Positions 22,453-31,543 are shown, counted from the first letter of the stretch. The stretch is 64,000 bases of DNA from Molanna angustata (GCA_963576475.1 OY754969.1:22775716-22839715), one strand, 5' to 3'. Notes: generated by a model not told the origin, from the sequence alone. Numbers and translations: made by a program.

Positions 22453-22604
22453 TTGGAACAAGTACATATACATACATTCTTATACATTCCCTAAATTAAG
22501 CATTTGCTTATGCTATAGGTGAACGAATTCGGTCGTGGCAGGATTCGAACTTGCGACCACTGAATTACTAACCCAGTGCGCTAACCGCTCTGCCACCACC
22601 GATC
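22453..22604 (-). mobile_element. SINE family 1 copy
   Basis: On the minus strand: GGTGGCAGAGCGGTTAGCGC (A-box), loop TTAGTAA, CAGTGGTCGCAAGTTCGAAT (B-box), CTATAGCATAAGCAAATGCT and TTTAGGGAATGTATAAGAAT. It shows one substitution in the anticodon-arm loop compared with the 7.8-kb copy. The A-tail is short. Confidence 0.85.
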
Positions 22605-22744
22605 TTACTTAGTATTTTCAAATCAAACAAAATTGATAACATTTCTGAAGAATATTGTTTCTGTGTATCCCTTCATTGCCATTGTCTCTTCACCGGTGTT
22701 TTGAGAATTGTCACTTTGAAAGTGAGTTTCAATAATTTTGGGTA

Positions 22745-23230
22745 ACAATACGAGGGTGGTCCGATAAGTACTTAACCTAAACAAGAAAAACGAAAATTTT
22801 GGAAAAGTGGCGACTCATTTCTCAACATAGTCTCCTTTTAGCTCGATTCACTCGACCCAGCAATGCTCTAACTTCTTTAACCCATCTGAAAAATACGTTT
22901 TCTGGAGGTCTGCAAAGTAGGCCTCCGTGGCGGCGATAACCTCCTCATTCGACTCAAATTTCTGCCCGGAGAGTGACTTTTTCAAGTTTGGAAACATAAA
23001 TAAGTCGCACGGGGCCAAATCTGGAGATTACGGTGGATGGGGCAGCAGTTCGTAGCCTAATTCGACTAATTTGGCCATGGCGACGACGGAGGTGTAAGCC
23101 GGTGCGTTGTCATGGTGGAAGAGCACTTTTTTGGGCGCCAAATGGGGCCGTTTTTTCTGCATTTCGGAGTCGAATCGGCCAAATAATTCGGCCTTTTGAG
23201 ATGCCTACTGTCTAAGCTATCTCGCACACC
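22745..23230 (-). pseudogene. mariner transposase C-terminal half (DD34D), inactive
   Basis: From about 23195 down to the stop at 22815-22817 the minus strand reads LFGRFDSEMQKKRPHLAPKK, then VLFHHDNAPAYTSVVAM, the stop-interrupted ELLPHPP-stop-SPDLAPCDLF, FPNLKKSLSGQKFESNEEVI and IELKGDYVEK. The second catalytic D (HHDNAP) and third D (SPDLAPCD) are 34 residues apart, the known mariner spacing. In-frame stops replace the Y of PPYSPDL and a residue before IELKGDY. The N-terminal half and first catalytic D are missing. The outer left edge is near CGAGGGTGGTCCGATAAGTA (22751). Confidence 0.9.
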
Positions 23231-24837
23231 TAATTGGTAGTGAAATGTTTATTTTTACAGCAGTTCAGGATAGTTTAGTTAAGTTGATAACATCAGTTGT
23301 GTACAGAAAAAAAATAAAATAGATAATTTACACGTGTTGCGTTGTTAAAATAAAAACCAACCAATATTAGTGCAGATTAATTGAAATGTTAGGTTAGGCG
23401 ACATCACAAATAAACATGGCCGTACAGTGCGCAATACGCATGCGTAGTCTGCGCCATAGACATTTCGAGTTCAAATTACTATCTATGGTGCACTAATTTT
23501 GTAGATTTTAGTTTTAGACACAACGTCAGTTACAGAACACAAAATTAAGTTCAAATGACCTCAATTCTAAAATTTAAGAACGTTCCTATTTTAGTTCAAA
23601 AAGTTACTGAATCGGACGAAAGATCGATAGTTATTAACTGTTTTTGTGCTATGTATATCCCATAAAGACTTATACTCTATGATCCAGATGACCTGAGTGT
23701 AAGACAACTCTTTCTCCTTCCTTTCTTTGTTGCTGTGAATTTATATTTAATTATTTTAACTTTAATGTACTTACCAAAACACTGTTTATGGTCTCACTTT
23801 GCTTTGGTTGGTTGAAAGAAATCGCCTAACGGCATGAGACCTTCCGTTGTACACATTGTTGTACATGAAGTTAACAAATAAACAAGTTTCTGACACAGTA
23901 TAAAAGTATACCTACTGTTTTGCAAGGGTGTTATATTTTTTTTTTGTAAATTCATGCTACGCATTTCAACCAGAAATAATTTTAATGTATGGTGTTCCGC
24001 ACCCAAAATATGCTTTATGGTTGCATTTTATGTATCGAACTGACGATACAAAAACTAAAATAATCTAAAATTCTATCCAACTACAGTAGCGGAATTGCTT
24101 ATAGAAGCCAAAAATCTTGGCTTGCCTATGAATATTTTATTAAGAAATTCCAGAACTAATATTTTTATTTATTTTATTGCAACCATACTACTAGATTAAA
24201 AATTGAACCGTATGTGGATACGATGCTTTACCGGGCCACAAATGTAAATATTATTTTGAAGAGTGATTTTAAAAATATTTTTCATGGCCACTGAAATGAA
24301 CAACGATGCTAAAAAAACATAGAATTTTCGACATGCCAATTTTTTTTCAGGGTTTGCCTAGTCCGAAGGTTTTAGACTTGCCCCTGCAATTGGAATCTTG
24401 TTAATTTTTGTTTAGGCTAGGTACAGTAATATTTTTATTCTGACATTGCTATATCAACGAAGTTAAAGACGAATATATGAAAATAATTTGATTTCATTAT
24501 GTAACTGGAAATATAAAAATACAATATACGCTTCGCTAAACTTTCATTTGTATTGAGGCTTATTCGAGAAATATATACAATCTAAAATTCTCGATAACTT
24601 GTTCAATATTAATAAAAGTTATACGGTTCAGTGCAAAAAAAAAATACGAAACAACGGTTGGCTGGGACACAAAAGGTCTGAGACAGTGTGCCTGAATACA
24701 ATAAAAAGGTCTGAGACAGTGTGCCTGAATACAATAAAAAACTATTTTGATTTGATAGGCGAACACCGAGACAAACTATTGTAAATATCCATCGAAAAGT
24801 CATTTTTTTTAAAATTTATTACAAAACTACCAACACA
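23231..24837. other. Mostly unannotated A/T-rich sequence with small repeats
   Basis: It contains a G/C-richer patch at 23425-23460 with GCGCAATACGCATGCGTAGT, a partial palindrome around GCATGC. At 23805-23900 a LINE 3'-UTR-like segment (TTGGTTGGTTGAAAGAAATC, then CCTAACGGCAT) resembles 44207-44250 and 52906-52940. A 33-bp direct duplication (GGTCTGAGACAGTGTGCCTG) starts at 24675 and 24708. No gene is seen. Confidence 0.5.
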
Positions 24838-25065
24838 CACCTACATTCAATCACGGCATTTCCCACAATGTGATGTAACCAGCGGCGGGTGTGCATAACC
24901 ATATAAAATCAGCACGACACATGTGTGTATGCCCACACATTCGTCTCGTTTCACCTAAAAAGACAACATACAGAATGGCTGGTCAACCTCGTTGCTGAAC
25001 TTTGTGATATGTTACTTTGGCTGTTGCATTTTCGATTACCCGGCTCTTATGTGACACCTGGGGAG

Positions 25066-25415
25066 CAAGTCCGGTCAAACGGTGAAATCAAAATCCTCAT
25101 GATTACACATATCATGGATATAATAATCATATGTAGTACTATAATATATTGTGATACTATAGAACTGTATATGATATAGATAGGTCGGTGGCAGAGCGGT
25201 TAGCGCATTGGGTTAGTAATCCAGTGGTCGGGAGTTCGAATCCTGCCTCGATCGATTTCGTTCACCTATAGCACAAGCATTTATGCTTATTTTAGGGAAC
25301 GTAGGAAGATGTATATGCACTTGTTCAACAAGGACATATTCATTTAAAAAAAAAAAAAAAAGGGCATGATATGGGCAATCAAAAGGGTTTTGATTTCACT
25401 GTTTGACTGGACTTG
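25066..25415. mobile_element. Small TIR element (MITE-B) carrying a SINE
   Basis: The left terminus CAAGTCCGGTCAAACGGTGA and the right terminus TCACTGTTTGACTGGACTTG are inverted, and the similarity extends about 45 bp inward (AAATCAAAA; ATATCATG). Without the SINE at 25179-25361 it would be about 165 bp. A left-arm copy is present at 45773-45855. No target duplication is clear. Confidence 0.75.
25179..25361 (+). mobile_element. SINE family 1, full copy inside MITE-B
   Basis: GGTCGGTGGCAGAGCGGTTA (A-box), GCGCATTGGGTTAGTAATCC, GGAGTTCGAATCCTGCCTCG (B-box), the usual body and a 20-base A-run are present. ATGATAT precedes the insertion and follows the A-run, a possible short target duplication, though the right copy is also part of the MITE arm. 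Confidence 0.88.
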
Positions 25416-25682
25416 AAAAGAGTGGAAGCACTATTCTAAGCCGGTACCTCACAGCACAATATATGAATGAATGTACCTACTTAATTAACTTTATGGATAT
25501 ACAATGATTTTATTTATATTTTATTAAAAACACTGACCAGTAGATATAATGTAGGTCTATTAAAGACCTTTGTCAGAAGACTAAACAAAACTAGTCTTTA
25601 ATCTGTGTTAACATAAATAAATAAAAATGGAGATTCATTGAGTATTGCTCGACAGTAAACTTATTTAATTATCAATACTTTA

Positions 25683-25812
25683 AACACTTCCTTGAACCCT
25701 ACGCAAGTTGCTTGTTTATTGCCGTATGGCGATTAATCAGTGTTTCCAGCCCAGAGAAGCAATATTTGCGTGAGAATAGAATTAATGTCTCCTCTTCTGG
25801 GGATCCTGCCCA
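25683..25812 (-). mobile_element. SINE family 2, 3' body only
   Basis: On the minus strand: CTCACGCAAATATTGCTTCT, CTGGGCTGGAAACACTGATT and the end ACTTGCGTAGGGTTCAAGGA. The head is not preserved. It is followed by a short G/C-rich GCCACGGCGCGGCGCGGCGG segment (25850-25869). Confidence 0.75.
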
Positions 25813-25913
25813 AAATGCCTACAAATAAGCCAAACGGCTTAGCTACTTTGCCACGGCGCGGCGCGGCGGTTGGCAACCAATATTTGCTATAGGTATATTA
25901 AATTTCATAACTT

Positions 25914-26860
25914 TTTTCTCAATAGAGATGTGGTAATAGATTATTTCAAAAGTATTTCTTGGTTGTTTTTAAGTGAAATATTACAAATATTTAACATCTC
26001 AATAGAGACGAAGTTGGAATATTATAGGAGAACCGGGAAATCGAAGCACATAGGTACAGGGCTTTCCACCTGTCATAATGTCACCTGTCATTGCGTATAT
26101 GCAACTATCGGCTTTCATACGTGATCACTTTATGCGCTTGTGCAACCTTCTCCAATTATGTCTTTTAAATGAGTTTCCTTCTTCTTCTGGGTCACAATCC
26201 AAGGATTGGTCTGCACCAAACACTCGATATTTCCACATATCTCTATCGTCCGCCAGTCTCTTCATCTCTTTGTAGCTGCTACAGCGCACGTCACCGATTA
26301 TCTGGTCTATATAGTTGTTTCTGGGGCAGCCTCTACAGTTGCCCCCATCAATCATTCCTTCGACGATGATAAAAAGCAGGCCTGGGTGCCGGATGTTGTG
26401 GCCTATCCAAGTTGTTCTCTGTTGGGCAATTCTTTTCATAAGTTGCCTTGTATCTCCAACCCGGCTTAGTAACTTGTCGTTGCTGATGTGTTCTAACCAG
26501 TGAACTTAAGCAATGCGTCTGTAGCACCACATCTCAAACGCAGACAGACGTCCCGTTTCGCGTTTGCTGATGGTCCATGTTTCACAGCCATATAGCAGTA
26601 CACTCCCAAGAGTCTTGATCAAATTTTTCCTAATTTTGATGAAAATATTAGCGGATTCTAAAATTGTTGAACTCTTGTTGAAGGCGACTCTTGCTTGGTG
26701 GATTCTGCTATCGATGTCTGCTGTTGAACCAATCTTTGAAATATTTGAAATAAGATTTTCATCTAAGAATAAGCTTAAACACAATCGCCATCTATGAAGT
26801 GACGAAAATACTTTTTTGTTACGCCATCTATTGAGATATTGGTTTGTATTGACTCCCGAC
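25914..26860. mobile_element. MITE-A copy split by a LINE fragment
   Basis: Left arm: CTCAATAGAGACGAAGTTGG at 25989, GGAGAACCGGGAAATCGAAG, TTATGCGCTTGTGCAACCTT and CCAATTATGTCTTTTAAATG, to about 26165. Right part: CGCCATCTATGAAGTGACGA and TTGTTACGCCATCTATTGAG, at about 26783-26850. Between them lies LINE coding sequence on the minus strand. A further TCTCAATAGAGATGTGG at 25917 shows a second, overlapping terminus. The right terminal repeat is missing. Confidence 0.75.
26166..26800 (-). pseudogene. Non-LTR retrotransposon C-terminal fragment (family L1a of this window)
   Basis: The minus strand reads LDENLISNISKIGSTADIDS, RIHQARVAFNKSSTIL, LGSVLLYGCETWTISKRE and SAFEMWCYRRIA. After a frame change it reads RTTWIGHNIRHPG, GGNCRGCPRNNYIDQIIGDV and RCSSYKEMKRLADDRDMWKY. 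LLYGCETW, EMWCYRR and the basic GR-x-RGRPR-like motif are typical of the thumb and C-terminus of endonuclease-containing non-LTR reverse transcriptases. The same family is found at 49477-50107 in the same orientation. The polymerase core is absent. Confidence 0.85.
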
Positions 26861-26880
26861 TCACACATTATTGACAATTA

Positions 26881-27042
26881 AAATATTCGATTATGAAATA
26901 TTTCCTTGGTATTGAAAGTAACACCATTGCAAACACCAGTAGCCAAGCAAAAGGTTTATTTATTCAAATAAAATTCGTAAAATGATGAAGTACTTAAAAC
27001 AGTTAAAGGCAGCTCTATAAGTGTCAAATTTAATTAAACTAA
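26881..27042. other. Short unannotated spacer
   Basis: Nothing recognised; it ends in the TAA that flanks the next element. Confidence 0.4.
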
Positions 27043-27544
27043 AGCAGCCCATTCACGATCGTGCCATTCGGCGTCGTTCCATTTGGACCGGCTCCATTTG
27101 GAGCATTGTAAAATTTTCATCACACTCACGGGCGCACCATCGCGCCATCGAGCCATCAAAATTAGCATATGCAAGCGGTCGGCGCTTTCGCATTAATAAG
27201 TTTTATTTTTTTTTTAATTTTCAAGTAAAAATGAGTTAGAATTCTGATGATGCGTTTTATACAACTGCTATTTAGCGGTTTGTTTAAATTCATTCACGAG
27301 AGTGTCAAACAGCTAGGCGCAATGAGATGGCGCAATGTAGGTACCGCTGGCTTTCACACTCACGAGCATGCCCTGCCGACAGGATGCGCCGTGCCGTTTT
27401 CGCAGTACTACAGAGTTTCGATCGTTTAGAATTCCATTTTGGTGTGTCAGGCCAATTGGGCTGCGCGGGATTTGACATTCACGAGCGCATTTTGGAGTGA
27501 TGGCAAGCCGTTTGGAAGGATGGCTCGATCGTGAATGGGGGCCT
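27043..27544. mobile_element. PIF/Harbinger-like MITE with TAA flanks
   Basis: The left end AGCAGCCCATTCACGATCG and the right end CGATCGTGAATGGGGGCCT are inverted repeats, followed inward by GCCAT. TAA lies immediately outside both ends (27040-27042 and 27545-27547), the 3-bp TWA duplication known for PIF/Harbinger. The 502-bp interior is markedly richer in G/C than the surroundings and has no transposase. A T(T/C)CACGAG-type octamer recurs in it at intervals of about 60-100 bp (near 27051, 27125, 27293, 27358 and 27477, and inverted near 27530). Confidence 0.75.
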
Positions 27545-27559
27545 TAATGCTGGTTAACG

Positions 27560-27688
27560 ATGTTGCGAGGTTTAGTTAATAATATTAAACTACTTCTTAC
27601 TTTATTTGATAGTGTTAAACGCTTTAAACAACATGACACCGCAATACATTTAAGAACTGCTCGAATGTTCAAAAAGCTAACTCTGTAA
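27560..27688 (+). CDS. Short unrecognised open frame ending at the start of the 99-bp array
   Basis: An ATG-started 42-codon frame (MLRGLVNNIKLLLTLFDSVK, RFKQHDTAIHLRTARMFKKL, TL) stops at TAA inside the first 99-bp unit. Composition is protein-like (KRFKQHDTAIHLRTARMFKK), better than most small frames here. It could be the C-terminus of a transposon or host protein whose 3' flank became the tandem array. I do not recognise it, and upstream it is cut off by the Harbinger-like element. Confidence 0.2.
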   Translation: MLRGLVNNIKLLLTLFDSVKRFKQHDTAIHLRTARMFKKLTL

Positions 27689-28967
27689 GAGACAAAGCAT
27701 CTCACACTCGAGCTGCCTGGATCACAGAATACTCTACATACTATTTTGTCACCTTGCAATCGCCTCCTTTAAAAGCTTACTCTGTAAGAGACAAAGCATC
27801 TCACACTCGAGCTGCCTGGATCACAGAGTACTCTACATACTATTTTGTCACCTTGCAATCGCCTCCTTTAAAAGCTAACTCTGTAAGAGACAAAGCATCT
27901 CACACTCGAGCTGCCTGGATCACAGAATACTCTACATACTATTTTGTCACCTTGCAATCGCCTCCTTTAAAAGCTAACTCTGTAAGAGACAAAACATCTC
28001 ACACTCGAGCTGCCTGGATCACAGAATACTCTACATACTATTTTGTCACCTTGCAATCGCCTCCTTTAAAAGCTAACTCTGTAAGAGACAAAACATCTCA
28101 CACTCGAGCTGCCTGGATCACAGAATACTCTACATACTATTTTGTCACCTTGCAATCGCCTCCTTTAAAAGCTAACTCTGTAAGAGACAAAACATCTCAC
28201 ACTCGAGCTGCCTGGATCACAGAATACTCTACATACTATTTTGTCACCTTGCAATCGCCTCCTTTAAAAGCTAACTCTGTAAGAGACAAAACATCTCACA
28301 CTCGAGCTGCCTGGATCACAGAATACTCTACATACTATTTTGTCACCTTGCAATCGCCTCCTTTAAAAGCTAACTCTGTAAGAGACAAAACATCTCACAC
28401 TCGAGCTGCCTGGATCACAGAATACTCTACATACTATTTTGTCACCTTGCAATCGCCTCCTTTAAAAGCTAACTCTGTAAGAGACAAAACATCTCACACT
28501 CGAGCTGCCTGGATCACAGAATACTCTACATACTATTTTGTCACCTTGCAATCGCCTCCTTTAAAAGCTAACTCTGTAAGAGACAAAACATCTCACACTC
28601 GAGCTGCCTGGATCACAGAATACTCTACATACTATTTTGTCACCTTGCAATCGCCTCCTTTAAAAGCTAACTCTGTAAGAGACAAAACATCTCACACTCG
28701 AGCTGCCTGGATCACAGAATACTCTACATACTATTTTGTCACCTTGCAATCGCCTCCTTTAAAAGCTAACTCTGTAAGAGACAAAACATCTCACACTCGA
28801 GCTGCCTGGATCACAGAATACTCTACATACTATTTTGTCACCTTGCAATCGCCTCCTTTAAAAGCTAACTCTGTAAGAGACAAAACATCTCACACTCGAG
28901 CTGCCTGGATCACAGAATACTCTACATACTATTTTGTCACCTTGCAATCGCCTTCTTTAAAATGATC
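27681..28967 (+). repeat. 99-bp tandem array, 13 units, open in one frame throughout
   Basis: CTCTGTAAGAGACAAA recurs every 99 bp from 27681 to the last unit starting at 28869. Since 99 is 33 codons, one frame stays open from 27637 to the TGA at 28963-28965; per unit it gives NSVRDKTSHTRAAWITEYST, then YYFVTLQSPPLKA. There is no ATG in this frame, so coding is doubtful. Units 4 to 13 look identical. Units 1-3 have AAAGCATC instead of AAAACATC, unit 2 has GAGTACTC, and the unit 1/2 junction has CTTAC. This indicates recent expansion or homogenisation. Confidence 0.95.
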
Positions 28968-29125
28968 CTGAGTTAAAAAATGTTTTCAAATAAAATAATT
29001 TTAATTTTAATGAATATTTAAGGGATAATTGGAATAAATATCAAGGTAAAATACTAAATTGATGAAATATATGTATAAAAAAACAATTACTATACCATTG
29101 CTTTTAATTATTCTACGAAATATTA
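28968..29125. other. Unannotated spacer
   Basis: A/T-rich; nothing recognised. Confidence 0.4.
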
Positions 29126-29609
29126 TCTATATATATAAAAATGGATTTACGTATATTTGTTTGTTCGCGATGAACTCCTAAACCAACCATCCGATTGCGA
29201 TAAAACTTTGGGAATTTGTTCAGCTCATTCAGGAGAAGGTTTATGCATTATAATTTATTTATTTATTTATTCGATATCTAAAAAAATGGTATTGAATTGA
29301 TACTTAGTGGGTTTGTTCAGAAAAAATCCTATATACCCATACATTAAATGGTATATTATATAAAACTGGAATAATGCTAAAGGTTCAAGTACCTATATTT
29401 GTTTGAATAATTATATAAAATTACAATTGAATGAATGAATAGGGACGGAAGGGACTGTAGGGATGGAAGGGAAAAAAATACGGAATTATAATAAGCGAAT
29501 CTAGATATGAATGTTAAATAATAAAAAGGAAACATACCGATCAACCATTTTTATATATTTGGAGGTAAATAATTAAACAGGCAGGACAACGTCTGCCGGG
29601 TTTTACTAG
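29126..29609 (+). mobile_element. Helitron-like non-autonomous element
   Basis: It starts TCTATATATATAAAAATGGA after an A and ends CTAG before a T, the A|T insertion and 5'-TC...CTRR-3' ends known for Helitrons. A hairpin at 29580-29597 (GGCAGGAC-AAC-GTCTGCC, one bulge) lies 12 nt before the CTAG end. The first 120 bp (CGATGAACTCCTAAACCAAC, CCGATTGCGATAAAACTTTG) have the style of abundant insect Helitron-derived repeats. It has no Rep/helicase frame and does not duplicate its target. Confidence 0.75.
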
Positions 29610-29712
29610 TTTTATATATATTTCAAATTGTTAATACTGACGATTTTTTCATTATAATGTAGGTACTTTCGAATATTTTTTTAATTGCATATATGTAATT
29701 AAAAAAATATTC

Positions 29713-30140
29713 GCATTGATAAAGGAACTCAATAAGAAGGCATAATTGGTGAACGTTGCGCAAGAGCATAAAGTCATCACGTAAGTGCCGACCACCGTGA
29801 CACAGTTGATAAGCCGTTCGGTTTCTGTGCGGGCGTCCTGGGTTCGTTTCCCAGCAAAGGAGAAATTTATTTAAATTTATTTCTCACGTAAATATTGCAT
29901 CTCTGAGCTGAAAACACCGGTTAGTTGAAAGAAATTGCCAAACGGCAATAAACTCTCCACTCGCGCTGGGTGCAAGGAAGTGTAATTAGGAAATTATCAT
30001 TATTATTATAAATATTCTAATGTACCTGGTCGATATAAGTGTATTATTATTAAACCAGCCGATGACAGGTCGTAAGCCCTGTAGGTGCCTCTAGTTCCAG
30101 GTTCTTCTAAAACATTCCAAATTTTGTCAATATTAAAAAA
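29713..30140. mobile_element. MITE-A right half, split by a SINE family 2 insertion
   Basis: 29713-29784 has GGAACTCAATAAGAAGGCAT, AATTGGTGAACGTTGCGCAA and GAGCATAAAGTCATCACGTA. The MITE resumes at 30052 with AAACCAGCCGATGACAGGTC, GTAAGCCCTGTAGGTGCCTC and GGTTCTTCTAAAACATTCCA. In uninterrupted copies GATCACGTAAACCAGCCGAT is continuous, so the insertion point is exact. The left half of the MITE is absent. Confidence 0.85.
29786..29984 (+). mobile_element. SINE family 2, full copy inside MITE-A
   Basis: The head is CCGACCACCGTGACACAGTT, then GATAAGCCGTTCGGTTTCTG, TGCGGGCGTCCTGGGTTCGT (B-box) and TTCCCAGCAAAGGAGAAATT. The body includes CTCACGTAAATATTGCATCT, AAACACCGGTTAGTTGAAAG, TTGCCAAACGGCAATAAACT and the end GGGTGCAAGGAAGTG. 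An A/T-rich (TTA)-type segment to 30051 is probably its tail. Confidence 0.85.
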
Positions 30141-30187
30141 AAGGTTGTAGAAAAAATATCCATTATGCTACGTATTTTTTTGTTCTA

Positions 30188-31543
30188 CACTTGAGAGCAA
30201 TAAAATCGCACACCTTGAATTTTTCCACTTAAAGCTGTTTTTGTTTCCTGAATATTAATTAAAATATAAAAAAATACCCTTAACAGAAAGTTTATTTCAG
30301 TTCCTTTTAAATGAAATCTAAAAACATTTTACGAATTACCCATTGCGGGTTTTAGGGCCTAAAATCTAGCGTAGGTACCCGAAAAATTACAAAAATTTGG
30401 TTTAAGGAAAAAGAATATTAAACAAAAAATTATTGTTGTAAATGTTTATTAATATGCAGTTTTATCTCCACTAGATTTAATTAATATCAGCCTCTAATCG
30501 ATATTTCATCGATTTTATTTATTTAACTGGGTTGAACTGGGACAACAAATTCAAGAAGTACGCAATGTGAGTAAAAGCCGGTGGACAGTCAGAAGAAGAT
30601 TGGCAGAAGGTGGACTGACTGCACATCGACCTGCAAATGGTCCAAAATTTACCACAGCACACCGCCAAACAAAATGCTAGGGAACACTTAAATTGAACGT
30701 ATGAACAGTGGCGGGCTGTTATGTTCTCTGATGAGTCCAGGATGACTCTACATGGTCATGATGGACGCTCAAGAGTCTGCAGAAGGTCATCAGAGCGTTT
30801 TGTACAATGCTGCAGAAGCGGATCCTGTATGTTTTGGGGTGGCATAATGCTGAACACCAAAACGAACATTGTGTTCATTACTGGGGCGCATACCAGTCCG
30901 AGATCGAGAGCATTAACAGCTGCACGATACGTCGAGGAAGTGCTTGAACACCACGTGAGGCCGCTTGCCTGGCTTATGGAGGAAGAATTCGTCCTTATGC
31001 ACGACAGCGCCAGGCCGCATGTCGCTAGAACAGTTCGTGTTTACATGGAAGATGTAAGAATCACCGCAATTAATTGTCCAGCTCGAAGTCATGACCTCAA
31101 TCCCATTGAGCATGTTTGGGATGAGCTCAAAAGAAGAGTTCGGGCCAGAAGCCCGGCTCCAACACGAATCCGAGAGCTTCGAGTTGCCATAGAAGAGGAG
31201 TGGAACGAAATACCTCAAGATTTCGTTGTTAAATTAATAAGGTCGATTAGAGGTTGTTATTAAAGCTAGTGGAGATAAAACTGCATATTAATAAACATTT
31301 ACAAAAATATTTTTTGTTTAATATTCTTTTTCCGTAAACCAAATTTTTGTAATTTTTCGGGTACGCTATAATTTTAGGCCCTAAAACCCGCTATGGATAA
31401 TTCGTAAAATGTTTTTAGGTGTCATTGAAAAGGTATAGAAATAAATTTTCAGTTAGGGTTATTTTATTTTATTTTATATTCAGGACAAAAAAACAGCTTT
31501 AAGTGGAAAAATTCGAGGTGTGCGATTTTATTGCCCTTGAGTG
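30188..31543 (+). mobile_element. Tc1-like transposon with about 300-bp inverted repeats
   Basis: The left end CACTTGAGAGCAATAAAATC and the right end GATTTTATTGCCCTTGAGTG are inverted. The similarity runs inward from 30188 to about 30502 and from 31543 back to about 31242 (AGCAATAAAATCGCACACC; TCCACTTAAAGCTGTTTTT; TGCAGTTTTATCTCCACTAG; CCTCTAATCGA). TA precedes the left end (30186-30187); on the right CG separates the end from a TA. At 1356 bp it is the size of an autonomous Tc1-like element, but its transposase is damaged. Confidence 0.88.
30535..31263 (+). pseudogene. Tc1-like transposase (DD34E), N-terminally truncated and broken
   Basis: The readable product begins QIQEVRNVSKSRWTVRRRLA, then EGGLTAHRPANGPKFTTAHR (end of the paired-like DNA-binding part). 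After a frameshift and a TGA in place of the W of NWT it reads EQWRAVMFSDESRMTLHGHD (first D in FSDES), FVLMHDSARPHVARTVRVYM (second D) and LNPIEHVWDELKRRV (E), stopping at 31261-31263. The second D and the E are 34 residues apart, the Tc1 spacing. The first helix-turn-helix, roughly 90 residues, is missing. The 180-codon frame 30721-31263 holds the entire DDE domain intact. The stop codon lies inside the right inverted repeat. Confidence 0.92.

Larger units (their letters stand above)
24838..25480 (+). repeat. Unclassified interspersed repeat, interrupted by a MITE and a SINE
   Basis: The outer parts, 24838-25065 and 25416-25480, align with the reverse complement of 44395-44690. Shared blocks include CGGGTGTGCAT, GCACGACACATG, TGAACCTCATTGCTGAACTA, GGGACACCTG, then directly AAAAGAGTGG(a)A(a)CACT and TTCTAAGCCGGT. 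The uninterrupted 44-kb copy shows where the insert landed, between GACACCTG and GAAAAGAGTGG. The class is unknown; no coding frame is conserved. Confidence 0.75.

Noticed and set aside
27754..28965. A 403-codon repeat protein
   Set aside because: The frame has no ATG, opening at a TTG within the repeat, and exists because the tandem unit is 99 bp. It is reported as a repeat array, with coding only as a hypothesis.
30913..31218. 101-codon minus-strand frame
   Set aside because: It is the antisense shadow of the Tc1-like transposase.
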